DNA of 56,427 bases from Verrucomicrobiia bacterium (GCA_011525685.1 WYBW01000041.1:1-56427); one strand, 5' to 3'; positions 9,075-18,342 are shown, counted from the first letter of the stretch. The notes: generated by a model not told the origin, from the letters alone. Numbers and translations: made by a program.

Positions 9075-9497
9075 ATGGCCGTCACCAAAATCAGTTCTGC
9101 CGTTCACTTCGTAACCCGTGCGTCGGCTGTGGGCGGGCGGGAAGCCGCCGCCAACGGTCATTGGGTGCCCAACACCGATGTCTATTCCACAGACGGCGGG
9201 CTCGTGATCAAAGTCGAGCTGGCCGGAATGCGCAGCGAGAACCTGGAGATCACCGTCGAGGGCAACCGGCTGCGCATCAGCGGAAACCGGCCCGATTGTT
9301 GCCGCGCGCACAAGTGCAACTTTCTGGTCATGGAAATCAACTACGGTCCCTTCGAGAGCGTACTCGAATTGCCCAACGGTTACGACCTGGGCCAGGCCAG
9401 GGCGGCCTATTTGAACGGCTTCTTGCGGATTGACGTTCCGCTGGCTCCGCCAGCTCATGCCAAGAGCACCAAGGTGCCCATCGCCGAGGGAAAGTAG
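9075..9497 (+). CDS. Hsp20/alpha-crystallin family small heat-shock protein
   Basis: 140 residues. The alpha-crystallin domain spans about 33-130, with NTDVYSTDGGLVIKVELAGM, the LEITVEGNRLRISGNR strand pair, and the AYLNGFLRIDVPLA strand, followed by a short tail with KVPI acting as the IXI-like motif. It should be an ATP-independent holdase. A loop with the Cys pair DCCRAHKC replaces the usual mid-domain dimerisation loop; three cysteines close together may give redox sensitivity. It lies 58 bases upstream of lon, so held clients and degradation are probably coupled. Confidence 0.93.
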   Translation: MAVTKISSAVHFVTRASAVGGREAAANGHWVPNTDVYSTDGGLVIKVELAGMRSENLEITVEGNRLRISGNRPDCCRAHKCNFLVMEINYGPFESVLELPNGYDLGQARAAYLNGFLRIDVPLAPPAHAKSTKVPIAEGK

Positions 9498-9555
9498 CTC
9501 ACCCTGAATCTTTTTTGGGGCGGCGGCATCCAACTTGTTGCAGACTGACGCGACG

Positions 9556-11952
9556 ATGACCTCGCCCGATACAGAATTTATCAGCATCCTCGGGTCCGCC
9601 GGGAGCACCGAGTCTCCCTCGCGGATTTCCTCGCGTTCGTTGCCGGAGGTGCTGCCCATTCTCGGCCTCTCGGATATCGTCCTGTTCCCGCTGGCGGTGG
9701 CCCCCTTGCTGGTGGAAACCGGCCCGAGTGTGCGCCTCATTGACGACGTGGTGGCCGGCGACCGCCTGATGGGGTGCGTCCTGCAACGCCGTCCGGAGGT
9801 GGCCGACCCGGCGCCCGAGGACCTTTATCAGGTCGGCTGTGTCGTGCGGCTGGCCAAGATGGTGAAGTTTCCCGACAGCACCGCGCGCGTGCTGGTCGAA
9901 GGCCTGTGGCGCATTCGAGTCAAGGAGTTCACCGCCACCGCGCCCTACCTCACCGCCAGGTATGAGTTGCTGCCGGACGAGCGCGAGGACTCCATCGAAG
10001 TCACTGCGATGATGCGCAACGCGCAGAACCAGTTTCAGGAAATTATCAAGCTCTCGCCCGCGCTGTCGGAGCAGGTGAAGATCGCCGCGCTGAACACCGA
10101 GGACCCGGGGCACTTCGCCGATCTCATTGCGGCCAACCTGAACCTCAACCTGGAGGACCGGCAGAAACTGCTCGAGACGTCGTCGGTCAAGCAGCGGCTC
10201 GCCAAGTTGCTGCCCATGCTCAATCGCGAGCACGAAGTGCTGACGCTCAGTTCCAAGATTCAGAGCGACGTCGCCACTTCCATCGCCAAGACGCAGCGGG
10301 ATTTCTTTTTGCGCGAGCAGATGCGCGCCATTCAACGGGAGTTGGGCGAGTCCGAGCCAAACTCCGGCGAGATCAATTCCCTGCGCGAAAAGATCGAGCA
10401 GACCGCGATGCCGGCGGAGGTCAAGAAGGTTGCGCTCCAGGAACTGGAACGGCTGCAGCAAACCCCGCCGGCCGCCGCCGAATACGCCGTCACCCGCAAC
10501 TATCTGGACTGGATTCTCTGCCTGCCTTGGGAGAAATCCACCGACGACAAGATTGATCTGACGGTCGCCGAGCGCATCCTCAACGAGCAACACTACGGCC
10601 TGACGAAGGTCAAGGACCGGCTGCTGGAATTCCTGGCGGTCATCAAGCGCAAGAAAGTCATCAAAGGCCCGATCCTTTGCCTGGTCGGCCCGCCCGGCGT
10701 GGGCAAGACCTCCTTGGGCAAGAGCGTGGCCGACGCGCTGGGGCGGAAGTTCGCCCGCATCTCGCTCGGCGGCATGAGGGACGAGGCGGAAATCCGCGGC
10801 CACCGCCGGACCTATGTCGGCTCGCTGCCGGGTCGCATCATCCAGACCCTGCGCCGGGTGGAAAGCAACAATCCGGTGATTCTGCTCGACGAGCTGGACA
10901 AGGTGGGCGCCGATTTCCGGGGCGACCCGGCGGCGGCGCTGCTCGAAGTGCTCGACCCCGCGCAGAACAACACCTTCACGGATCACTATCTCGATCTGCC
11001 CTTCGATCTCTCGCGGGTGCTGTTTCTCACCACGGCCAACTGGTTGGAGCCAATCCACCCTGCCTTGCGGGACCGGCTCGAGGTCATCGAGCTTCCCAGC
11101 TATACCGAGTCCGAGAAACTTCAAATCGCGAAACGCTACCTCGTTCCGCGCCAACTGGAGGAACACGGTCTGAGCCGGAACGACGTGACGCTGCCCGACG
11201 CCACGTTGCGCCGGCTCATCCAGGAATACACCCGGGAAGCCGGCGTAAGGCAATTGGAACGCGGCATCGCCGCGCTCGCCCGCAAGGCCGCGCGCAAGCT
11301 CGTCAGCCGCAATGGCCACGTCAAATCGCTCAAGTTGGAGCCGGACGCGCTCAAGACTCTGCTCGGCCATCCGCCTTTCGTGGCCGAAACCGCCGAGAAA
11401 ATTTCCGAATTCGGCATCGCCACCGGTCTGGCCTGGACTCCGACGGGCGGCGAGGTGCTTTACGTTGAAGTCACCCGCATGCCGGGCAAAGGAAACCTGC
11501 TGCTCACGGGTTCATTGGGCGACGTGATGAAGGAGAGCGCCCAGACCGGCTTGAGTTATCTGCGCAGTCAGGCCAAGGCGCTGCAACTGGACTTGGAGGA
11601 TTACGGCAAGCACGACATCCACATTCATGTGCCCGCCGGCGCCACCCCCAAGGATGGCCCGAGCGCCGGGGTGGCCATTGTGGCCGCCCTCGCCTCGCTG
11701 CTCTCACGGCGCCGCGTCCGCTCGGACGTGGCCATGACGGGAGAAATCAGCCTGCGCGGTCGGGTGTTGCGGGTGGGAGGCGTGAAGGAAAAGGTGCTCG
11801 CCGCCGTGCGCTTCGGCGTCAAACACGTCATCCTGCCCGAGCAGAACAAACCGGACTGGCTCGAGGTGCCGCGGGAAGCGCGCGAGAAGATCAAGGTCCA
11901 CTTTGTGCGGCACGTCGCGGAAGTGGTCCGCATCGCCCTCGAATCCAAATGA
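9556..11952 (+). CDS. lon: ATP-dependent Lon protease
   Basis: 798 residues from ATG 9556; a TTG 21 bases upstream is a poorer choice. N-terminal LON substrate-binding domain about 25-215 ([13 protein letters not shown]), central coiled helix, AAA+ domain with Walker [10 protein letters not shown] at 378-386, Walker [12 protein letters not shown] and [18 protein letters not shown], and C-terminal serine protease domain with Ser703 in [10 protein letters not shown] and Lys746 in [10 protein letters not shown] forming the dyad. All catalytic elements are intact and length is typical of bacterial LonA. It acts in the cytoplasm on misfolded and regulatory proteins. It sits between hsp20 and a LolA-like gene whose start overlaps the lon stop. 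Confidence 0.97.
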   Translation: MTSPDTEFISILGSAGSTESPSRISSRSLPEVLPILGLSDIVLFPLAVAPLLVETGPSVRLIDDVVAGDRLMGCVLQRRPEVADPAPEDLYQVGCVVRLAKMVKFPDSTARVLVEGLWRIRVKEFTATAPYLTARYELLPDEREDSIEVTAMMRNAQNQFQEIIKLSPALSEQVKIAALNTEDPGHFADLIAANLNLNLEDRQKLLETSSVKQRLAKLLPMLNREHEVLTLSSKIQSDVATSIAKTQRDFFLREQMRAIQRELGESEPNSGEINSLREKIEQTAMPAEVKKVALQELERLQQTPPAAAEYAVTRNYLDWILCLPWEKSTDDKIDLTVAERILNEQHYGLTKVKDRLLEFLAVIKRKKVIKGPILCLVGPPGVGKTSLGKSVADALGRKFARISLGGMRDEAEIRGHRRTYVGSLPGRIIQTLRRVESNNPVILLDELDKVGADFRGDPAAALLEVLDPAQNNTFTDHYLDLPFDLSRVLFLTTANWLEPIHPALRDRLEVIELPSYTESEKLQIAKRYLVPRQLEEHGLSRNDVTLPDATLRRLIQEYTREAGVRQLERGIAALARKAARKLVSRNGHVKSLKLEPDALKTLLGHPPFVAETAEKISEFGIATGLAWTPTGGEVLYVEVTRMPGKGNLLLTGSLGDVMKESAQTGLSYLRSQAKALQLDLEDYGKHDIHIHVPAGATPKDGPSAGVAIVAALASLLSRRRVRSDVAMTGEISLRGRVLRVGGVKEKVLAAVRFGVKHVILPEQNKPDWLEVPREAREKIKVHFVRHVAEVVRIALESK

Positions 11953-12695
11953 CGCGCTGGCTGGCATGGATGGCGGGGTGGTTCGTCAGCGTCACCTTTG
12001 CCGCGTCACTCGAACTCAGCCCGGCCGAAATGGAGGGTCGGCAACTGGCCCGCCAACTCCAGGAATTGCGGCCCATGGAAAATTCCTCCCTCAGCGGCAT
12101 CCTGAGAATCTTCCCCGGACGAAACCAGCGAGTCGAAATTCCCGTCGAGTTCCGCACGATCCTCACCGAGACCAACTGGCAGGTCCTTTACATCGCCCGC
12201 GGCCCCGCGCCTGACCATGCCGCGACCATTCGAATCGTCCGGAACGAAAACCAGCCCAACCAGTATCAAGTGTCGCCCTCCGGCTCGGGCGAAGGTGAAA
12301 CGAATGCCACCAAGGTTTTGACCGGAGACCAGGCGATGATTCCGTTCGCCGGATCGGATTTCTGGCTGGCTGACCTGGGGTTGGAATTTTTCTCCTGGCC
12401 GCAGCAGAAGCTGCTGAAGAAGGAGTTGCGCAGCGGCCAGGCCTGCAGCGTGCTCGAAAGCACCAATCCCAACCCCGGCGAGGGCAGCTACGCCCGCGTG
12501 GTTTCGTGGATTGACCTTGATACCGGAGGCATCGTCCACGCCGAGGCTTACGACACGAAGGGCAGCCGGCTGAAACGATTCGAGCCGAAAGCACTGAAGA
12601 AGGTGAACGGACAATGGCAGTTGCAGGAGATGGTCATCCGCAACCTCAGGACCGGCTCGCGCACCTCCATCCAGTTTGACCTGCAGAGCAAGTAG
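11949..12695 (+). CDS. LolA-like outer-membrane lipoprotein-sorting family protein
   Basis: 248 residues. The ATG overlaps the lon stop (ATGA), so it is probably translationally coupled to lon. An N-terminal signal peptide ends near residue 19. The body has the half-barrel pattern of the LolA/LppX-like superfamily: LSGILRIFPG, FLADLGLEFF, then VVSWIDLDTGGIVHAEAYD, LKRFEPKALKKVNGQW and a final strand TSIQFDLQSK. It is likely periplasmic and binds a lipid or lipoprotein. Canonical LolA works with LolB/LolCDE, none of which is nearby, so the family assignment rests on fold pattern only. Confidence 0.78.
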   Translation: MTRWLAWMAGWFVSVTFAASLELSPAEMEGRQLARQLQELRPMENSSLSGILRIFPGRNQRVEIPVEFRTILTETNWQVLYIARGPAPDHAATIRIVRNENQPNQYQVSPSGSGEGETNATKVLTGDQAMIPFAGSDFWLADLGLEFFSWPQQKLLKKELRSGQACSVLESTNPNPGEGSYARVVSWIDLDTGGIVHAEAYDTKGSRLKRFEPKALKKVNGQWQLQEMVIRNLRTGSRTSIQFDLQSK

Positions 12696-13033
12696 CCTGA
12701 AGCGCGGCGACACGGACCGGGAACCCCTCTGGCCGGTTGTGATTTTCCTCGATGAACCGCCGGGCGTAACGCCGACGTTCGAGTCGGCGCGCGCCGTGGA
12801 CAGTTTCGCCGAAAGTCCGCAGCGCCGGGCAGGGGTTTCATTCCCGGGGGCAATTTCGCCGGCTGGAAAACCGGCGTTACGCCTTTGCGGCTGATGGACT
12901 GTGAGCCGCCCCCCAGGAACAGATGTCTCCCCCAACCATGCGAGAAGCCGTGACGAACCAGCGTCAAGCTTGTCCAAGCCTTGCGGATGATTGTTTTTGA
13001 ATCAGGCAGCGAAGCGGTCAATGTTGAACCGGT
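12696..13033. repeat. Intergenic region with long REP-like inverted repeat
   Basis: No gene is visible in these 338 bases. GGCGTAACGCCG at 12763-12774 pairs with CGGCGTTACGCC at 12872-12883. The second arm belongs to a repeat unit beginning GCCGGCTGGAAA at 12858, close copies of which lie at 52409 and 52575. The end (12960-13033) is AT-richer and may hold the promoter of the TPR gene. Confidence 0.65.
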
Positions 13034-14272
13034 ATGACAGACGGCCCATCACCTTGGTTGGTCATTGCGGGAGCGGCCTTGAGCCTGTTCGGCCTGGTCT
13101 TTCTGGGCTGGCTGCTGGTCCGCGCGCTCAAACGCAGCGACGCGCCGGCTGTGTTGGCCCTCAAGTGGGTGGCCACGGTGTTGATCCTGGGTTGGCTGGC
13201 CTGGGCGGTTGAGCCTTGGTCCAAGGCTCCCATGGTGTGGTCCGATGTCATCGCCGTGCTCTTCGGAGGCATCTGCCTGACCGTCGTGTGGCGCGAGAGC
13301 ATCGCCAACATTGTGGCCCGGCCCTTCACCTCGCTCTACGACGGCGGCGACGCGGAAATCGAACCGCGTCCCTACTACTCCATCGCCGAAGCGAAACGCA
13401 AGCGGGGACTCTACCAGGAAGCCGTGGCCGAGATTCGCCGGCAGCTTGAGAAGTTTCCAACGGATTGCGAGGGCCAACTGAAACTCGCGGAAATCCAGGT
13501 CGAGAACCTGAACGATCTGCCGGGCGCGGAACTGACCATTCAACGGTTGTGCGAACAACCCGGTCACCCGCCGCGCAACGTGGCGCTCGCGCTCAATTCC
13601 CTCGCCGACTGGCATCTCAAGTACGGCGTGGACCGCGAGGCGGCGCGGCAGGACCTCGAAAAGCTGATTGCCCGGTTGCCCGATTCGGAGTTTGCCCTGG
13701 CGGCGGCAGAACGGATTGCCCACCTGGCCAAGACCGACGCCCTGCTCGCCCCGCACGACCGGCAGCGTCTCCACGTCCCCGAAGGCGTCCGCAACATCGG
13801 CCTGCTCGCTTCCTCCCATCACCTTCGACCCACCGCCACCGATCCCGCACAACTCACCACCGAACTGGTCAAACATCTCGAGCAATATCCGCAAGACACC
13901 GAGGCGCGGGAAAAGCTGGCGGTCCTTTACGCCGACCATTTCCAACGCATGGACCTGGCCGCCGACCAGTTGGACCAGTTGATTCATCAGCCGAACCAAC
14001 CGCCCCGCAACGTGGTGCGCTGGCTCAATCTCCTGGCCGACCTTCAGATACGCCACGGGGCGGACTACGACACCGTCCGCGCGACCCTTGAGCGAATCAT
14101 CGAGCGTTATCCGAACCTGGCCGCCGCCGGCATGGCGCGCAACCGCATTGACCTCATCAAGCTCGAACTCAAGGCCCGCCAGACCAGCCAACCGGTCAAA
14201 CTCGGCCAGTACGAGCAGAACATCGGCCTGAAACGCGGTCCCGCGCGCGGCATCTCCGGTGCGTCGTCCTGA
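13034..14272 (+). CDS. TPR-repeat inner-membrane protein
   Basis: 412 residues. Three hydrophobic spans lie at about 8-31, 42-60 and 70-90 (WLVIAGAALSLFGLVFLGWL; WVATVLILGWLAWAV; IAVLFGGICLTVVW). A soluble part from about 115 follows with repeated helical pairs of TPR type: YYSIAEAKRKRGLYQEAVAEI, LEKFPTDCEGQLKLAEI, and a second set near 280 with LEQYPQDTEAREKLAVLYAD. It probably scaffolds protein complexes at the membrane. It lies alone, 201 bases upstream of the sigma-factor gene on the same strand; no partner is certain. Confidence 0.82.
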   Translation: MTDGPSPWLVIAGAALSLFGLVFLGWLLVRALKRSDAPAVLALKWVATVLILGWLAWAVEPWSKAPMVWSDVIAVLFGGICLTVVWRESIANIVARPFTSLYDGGDAEIEPRPYYSIAEAKRKRGLYQEAVAEIRRQLEKFPTDCEGQLKLAEIQVENLNDLPGAELTIQRLCEQPGHPPRNVALALNSLADWHLKYGVDREAARQDLEKLIARLPDSEFALAAAERIAHLAKTDALLAPHDRQRLHVPEGVRNIGLLASSHHLRPTATDPAQLTTELVKHLEQYPQDTEAREKLAVLYADHFQRMDLAADQLDQLIHQPNQPPRNVVRWLNLLADLQIRHGADYDTVRATLERIIERYPNLAAAGMARNRIDLIKLELKARQTSQPVKLGQYEQNIGLKRGPARGISGASS

Positions 14273-14316
14273 AACGTCCCAGTTTGCATCACAGGTTCTT
14301 GCCAGTCCGCCGGTCT

Positions 14317-14350
14317 GCCGGAGAGGCGGCTTGCCAGCCGCCCCTCCGGC
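14317..14350. repeat. Strong GC hairpin between TPR gene and sigma gene
   Basis: GCCGGAG-A-GGCGGC pairs with GCCGCC-C-CTCCGGC around a TTGCCA loop. No T run follows, so it is either a REP-like element or a factor-dependent stop structure rather than a classical terminator. Confidence 0.5.
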
Positions 14351-14473
14351 GTCCAGGCCGGTCACACGGCCACATGCAGGCAGACGCGGTTGCGGGAGAC
14401 TGAGGTCCCCCCAACGTCCCGCCACTCGCAGGTCTCTGCGTGACGCGGGCAACCCGGTCTGGTCTAATTCGCC

Positions 14474-15046
14474 GTGGAAACTCTCGTGAGTGAATCATCG
14501 GTGCAACCCGAGCGCCCGCTCCGACCGCGTGTGCCTTTGGAGCCGGCCGAATTTGCCCGGCTTTACGAGGAGCACAGCCGCGCCGTGTATTATCTTGCCC
14601 TCCGCTACCTGGGCGACCCGCAAAAGGCCGAGGACGCCACCCATGATGTCTTTCTCAAGGTTTACCGGAAGTTCAACGAGTTCCGCGGCGACTCCTCGCT
14701 GCGCACCTGGCTCTATCGCATCACGATCAACCATTGCCACAACCTGCGGCAGAGCTGGCACAGCCGCAACCTCCTCACCACCACCGACGATTCGCTCTGG
14801 GAAACGGCCGCCGCCCCGGTGGATTCCCCGTTGCGCGTGCTCGAGCTCAAGGAGCTCGGCGAACGGATCCAGCGGACGCTCGACGGTCTCTCCGATGAAT
14901 ACCGGCTGCTGCTGCTGCTCGTTGCCGACGAGGAGATGAGCTACGAGGAAATCGCCGAACTCACCCAACAAACCGCCGATGCCGTCCGCGGCAAACTGCA
15001 TCGCGCGCGCAAGGCCTTTGCCCTCCGTTTTCAACAAACCGCCTGA
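14474..15046 (+). CDS. RNA polymerase sigma factor, ECF (sigma-70 family)
   Basis: 190 residues from GTG 14474 (a second GTG 12 bases on is possible). Region 2 contains LYEEHSRAVYYLALRYLGDPQKAEDATHDVFLKVYRKF and SLRTWLYRITINHCHN, which bind the core and the -10 element. Region 4 contains LPDEYRLLLLL-like GLSDEYRLLLLLVADEEM followed by SYEEIAELTQQTADAVRGKLHRARKAF, the -35 helix-turn-helix. The spacing is that of ECF factors, with no region 1 or 3. A 73-aa protein starts 8 bases downstream and an AAA+ ATPase follows; no classical membrane anti-sigma is adjacent. Confidence 0.93.
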   Translation: METLVSESSVQPERPLRPRVPLEPAEFARLYEEHSRAVYYLALRYLGDPQKAEDATHDVFLKVYRKFNEFRGDSSLRTWLYRITINHCHNLRQSWHSRNLLTTTDDSLWETAAAPVDSPLRVLELKELGERIQRTLDGLSDEYRLLLLLVADEEMSYEEIAELTQQTADAVRGKLHRARKAFALRFQQTA

Positions 15047-15054
15047 GGTCCACC

Positions 15055-15276
15055 ATGAAACGCCAGACCAAACACACTTCTCAGGAGCAAGAACAACTTT
15101 CGCAGATGCAATCGCAAGAGCGGTCCGCGCTGGAATTTGCCACCCCCGAGGACTTGCTGCGGCACGATGCGAAGGAGGTCTCCGTTCCGCCCGAAATCGC
15201 CGAGCGCCTGGCCCGGTCCCTCCAGAGCGAGCCGCGCCCCGCGCGGTCGTGGTGGCGGCGATTTCTGGATCGCTAA
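15055..15276 (+). CDS. Small protein downstream of ECF sigma, unknown
   Basis: 73 residues, starting 8 bases after the sigma stop with a GAGG ribosome site, one of few in the window. It has a Gln/Glu-rich polar N-terminus (SQEQEQLSQMQSQERSALEF), a VPPEIAERLARSL helix and a basic aromatic tail RSWWRRFLDR. There is no membrane span or zinc motif. The position suggests a cytoplasmic modulator of the sigma factor, comparable to small proteins in other ECF operons, but that is inference from context. Confidence 0.65.
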   Translation: MKRQTKHTSQEQEQLSQMQSQERSALEFATPEDLLRHDAKEVSVPPEIAERLARSLQSEPRPARSWWRRFLDR

Positions 15277-15319
15277 CCGCCCCAATCGGGAGCAGACTGG
15301 GCCACGTCGAAGCGACCGC

Positions 15320-16846
15320 ATGAACTTCCAGACTGAAATCGAGACGCTCATCCGCGCGCGCTATCCGATTCTCTACATCCTCTCGAGCGAGGAATTGCGC
15401 GTGCAGCAGTTGATCGTGGACATCGCGCACAAGCGGCAGAAGCGGGTGTTCGAGTGGAGTTGCAGCACCGGCATCGTGCCGGCGGGCACCTCCATTCAAT
15501 CCCAGAAACTGCGCCACCCCGCCACCAAGGAACCGCTGGCGGCGCTTGACGAGGTGATCGAGCAGGTCGAGCCGGCTCTGTTCGTGTTCAAGGATTTCCA
15601 TCCTTTCCTCGCCCGCGGCCAGCATGCGGTGACGCGCAAGCTCAAGGAGATTGCCCTCCATCTGAAGAACAGTTTCAAGACCATCATCCTGATTTCGCCC
15701 GTGCTGGAGATTCCCACGGAACTGGAGAAGGAAATCACCGTGCTCAATCACCCGCTGCCCTCGCGCGAGGATTTGTCGGCGCTGCTGGACACGATCATTG
15801 CCGAGGTGAGCCAGTTCAAGCAGGTGCGGATTGACCTCGACGAACCGGGCCGGGAACGTTTGTTGCAGGCCGCCCTCGGCCTGACACTGGGCGAGGCGGA
15901 GAACGTGTTCGCCCGGATCATCGTCAAGCAGGAGCGGTTAAGCGGCGAGGACGTGGGCGAGGTGTTTTCCGAGAAACAGCAGATCATCCGCAAGAGCGGC
16001 CTGCTGGAATACTGCGCCACCAACGAGAGTTTCGCCAACGTGGGCGGGTTGCGGGTGTTGAAGGAGTGGCTGACAAAGCGGGCGGTGGCGTTCACGAGCG
16101 AGGCTCGCGCCTTCGGCCTGCCTCCGCCCAAAGGCATCCTGCTGCTGGGCGTGCAAGGGTGCGGCAAGAGCCTCTGCGCCAAGGCGGTTTCCAATCTCTG
16201 GCGGCTGCCGTTGCTGCGCTTCGACATGGGCCGCATGTTCGGCAGTCTGGTCGGGTCCTCGGAGGAAAACGTCCGGCGGGCCATCGCGGTGGCCGAGTCG
16301 GTGGCGCCGGCCATCCTCTGGGTGGACGAAATAGACAAGGCGTTCGCGGGTTCGCAAAGTTCGGGCGTAACCGATGGTGGCACCACCGCGCGCGTGTTCG
16401 GCACGTTCGTCACCTGGCTCTCGGAGAAAACTGCGCCCGTGTTTGTGGTGGCCACGGCCAACAACATCTCCCAGTTGCCGCCGGAACTGCTCCGCAAAGG
16501 CCGGCTGGATGAAATCTTCTTTGTGGACCTGCCGAGCCGCGACGAGCGGCAGGAGGTGTTCCGCATCCATCTCACCAAGCGGGGACGCCAGCCGGTGCAT
16601 TTCGACCTGGCCGCGCTCGCCGAGGCCAGCGCCAGCTTCAGCGGCGCGGAAATCGAGGAAGCCATCAACAGCGCCCTTTACGACGCCTTCGATGTCCGCA
16701 GCGAACTGACCACCCAACACGTCCTGCACGCCCTGGCGCAGACCGTTCCGCTGGCCCGGACCATGGATGAACAGATCGGCTGTCTCCGGCATTGGGCCGA
16801 AGGGCGCGCCCGCAATGCCAGCGTCCCGCGGGTCGTTCCGGCTTGA
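15320..16846 (+). CDS. AAA+ ATPase, Ycf46-like
   Basis: 508 residues from ATG 15320, where the conserved MNFQTEIETLIRARYPILYI begins; the frame is open upstream but that part lies over the 73-aa gene. N-terminal region about 1-240 is a degenerate P-loop-like domain (LIDIAHKRQKRVFEWS-type, then FVFKDFHPFL). The C-terminal AAA+ module has Walker A GVQGCGKSLCAKA near 275, Walker B AILWVDEIDKAF, sensor VATANNI and arginine-finger segment LRKGRLDEIFFVDLPS. Relatives include chloroplast/cyanobacterial Ycf46; function is unclear, possibly an unfoldase or remodelling factor. It closes the probable sigma-small protein-AAA transcription unit and ends 2 bases from the convergent helicase. Confidence 0.88.
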   Translation: MNFQTEIETLIRARYPILYILSSEELRVQQLIVDIAHKRQKRVFEWSCSTGIVPAGTSIQSQKLRHPATKEPLAALDEVIEQVEPALFVFKDFHPFLARGQHAVTRKLKEIALHLKNSFKTIILISPVLEIPTELEKEITVLNHPLPSREDLSALLDTIIAEVSQFKQVRIDLDEPGRERLLQAALGLTLGEAENVFARIIVKQERLSGEDVGEVFSEKQQIIRKSGLLEYCATNESFANVGGLRVLKEWLTKRAVAFTSEARAFGLPPPKGILLLGVQGCGKSLCAKAVSNLWRLPLLRFDMGRMFGSLVGSSEENVRRAIAVAESVAPAILWVDEIDKAFAGSQSSGVTDGGTTARVFGTFVTWLSEKTAPVFVVATANNISQLPPELLRKGRLDEIFFVDLPSRDERQEVFRIHLTKRGRQPVHFDLAALAEASASFSGAEIEEAINSALYDAFDVRSELTTQHVLHALAQTVPLARTMDEQIGCLRHWAEGRARNASVPRVVPA

Positions 16847-16848
16847 CG

Positions 16849-18087
16849 CTACCGCCGTCGCCGCCGGCCGGGCGCGAAATGATACCCGCCGTGGACGCGC
16901 ACCCCGCGCGCGCCGCCGGAATAACCCCTTGGCTGGCCGGGCTTGTCCTCCTCGAAAAGCGCCGTGTAGCGATAATCGAAATTCTCCAGCTTCACCCGCG
17001 GAATCTTCTGGCTGATGAACCGCTCGATGGCCATGACGTGCTTGGAATCCTCCGCCACCATCAGCGTGAACGCATCGCCCGTCGCGGCGGCCCGACCCGT
17101 GCGCCCGATGCGGTGGATGTAATCCTCCGGATGATGCGGCACGTCGTAATTGATCACGTGGCTCACGTCCGCGATGTCCAGCCCGCGCGCGGCGATGTCC
17201 GTCGCGACGAGCACCTCGTAACGCCCCTCGCGAAAGCCGCGCAAGGCGTGTTCGCGCTCGCTCTGGGTCCGGTTCGAGTGGAGCACCGCCACGGCGTGAT
17301 TGCTGCGCTTGAGCAGGTGGGCCACGCGGTCCGCGCCGTGTTTGGTCCGGCAAAACACGATCACCGAGTCGTAATGCACCCGGTCGAGCAACGCCAGCAA
17401 CAGGTCGGTCTTCTGCGCGTCGGCCACCGGATAAATCACGTGCTTCACGGTTTCGGCCGGTGTCCGCCGCGCGCCGATCTCGACCGTTTGCGGATTCTTC
17501 ATCGCCCATTGGATGAGCGTTTCGATCTGGGGTGGAATCGTGGCGGAGAACAGCATGGTCTGCCGTTGGCGGGGACATTTCTCGATGATGCGCTTCACGT
17601 CCGGCAGAAAACCCATGTCCAGCATCCGGTCGGCTTCGTCGAGCACCAGATGCTGGACCTGATCGAGCCGGCAGGTGCCGCGCCCGAGATGATCCAGCAA
17701 CCGCCCCGGGGTGGCCACCAGCACATCCAGCCCGCGCTTGAGTTCATCCATCTGCCTGCCATACCCGACCCCGCCAAACACGACCGCCACACGCAAGTCC
17801 GTGAACCGCGCGAAATCACGGATGGCCGTCTCCACCTGCGCGGCCAGTTCCCGCGTCGGCTCAAGCACCAACAGGCGCGGCGACGGTTGGTGACGCTCGA
17901 GCTTCGTGAGAATGGGCAGGGCGAATGCCGCCGTCTTGCCCGTGCCCGTCTGGGCGCTGCCAATCACGTCCTGTCCCTCAAGAATCAACGGAATCGCGCG
18001 CAGTTGAATGGGTGTGGGGTCCACGTAGCCCATCGCCTTTACCCCGTCCAGAACCGCGGGCGAGAGACCGAATTTACTGAATGCCAT
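16849..18087 (-). CDS. DEAD-box ATP-dependent RNA helicase, RhlE-like
   Basis: 412 residues with all superfamily 2 motifs: Q motif (FSKFGLS...GYVDPTPIQ), I AQTGTGKT near 45, Ia PTRELAAQ, Ib TPGRLL, II DEAD, III SAT, IV VIVFCRTK, V ATDIAARGLDI and VI HRIGRTGR. It ends in a short glycine/arginine-rich tail (GGYHFAPGRRRRR) typical of RhlE proteins. It unwinds short RNA duplexes in ribosome assembly or mRNA turnover, often under cold or stress conditions. It is convergent with the AAA+ gene, and no terminator fits between them. Confidence 0.94.
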   Translation of the reverse strand: MAFSKFGLSPAVLDGVKAMGYVDPTPIQLRAIPLILEGQDVIGSAQTGTGKTAAFALPILTKLERHQPSPRLLVLEPTRELAAQVETAIRDFARFTDLRVAVVFGGVGYGRQMDELKRGLDVLVATPGRLLDHLGRGTCRLDQVQHLVLDEADRMLDMGFLPDVKRIIEKCPRQRQTMLFSATIPPQIETLIQWAMKNPQTVEIGARRTPAETVKHVIYPVADAQKTDLLLALLDRVHYDSVIVFCRTKHGADRVAHLLKRSNHAVAVLHSNRTQSEREHALRGFREGRYEVLVATDIAARGLDIADVSHVINYDVPHHPEDYIHRIGRTGRAAATGDAFTLMVAEDSKHVMAIERFISQKIPRVKLENFDYRYTALFEEDKPGQPRGYSGGARGVRVHGGYHFAPGRRRRR

Positions 18088-18342
18088 GGGCGCATTGTGG
18101 CGGGCGGACGGCCGAATGTCGAATACGGAAGTGGCCTCCCGCGGCGCCTAGGCGCATCCTGCTTTATTGCCGGGCCAATGGGCATGAGGTGGTGGAACTC
18201 GTCGCGCTGCGACGAGCAGTGCCACGTTCAACGGCGCAACGGCCAACGCGGATGAGCCATTTCCGTCCGCTGAACACGGACGGGGTTGTCGCAGCGCGAC
18301 AACCACCACCTCCAAGAAACTTGGATGCCCTCCAACTTCACC
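18088..18342. repeat. REP-like element with nested palindromes
   Basis: The perfect arms GAGGTGGTGG at 18186-18195 and CCACCACCTC at 18303-18312 enclose two inner hairpins in opposite orientation, GTCGCGCTGCGAC at 18201 and GTCGCAGCGCGAC at 18288, plus a hairpin with CCGTCC/GGACGG arms around a GCTGAA-containing loop (18263-18283). The same hairpin types recur at 52281-52320, so this is a dispersed family. The left part, 18088-18180, is the helicase upstream region. Confidence 0.75.

Noticed and set aside
9499..11370. Minus-strand open frame of about 620 codons
   Set aside because: It is fully antisense to lon, in the frame left open by high GC at codon position three, and shows no family motif.
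15137..15319. Longer N-terminus for the AAA+ ATPase
   Set aside because: The extension is the out-of-frame shadow of the 73-aa gene; the conserved sequence begins at ATG 15320.
16792..18255. Plus-strand open frame of about 490 codons
   Set aside because: Antisense to the complete DEAD-box helicase; composition is His/Arg-rich as in shadow frames.
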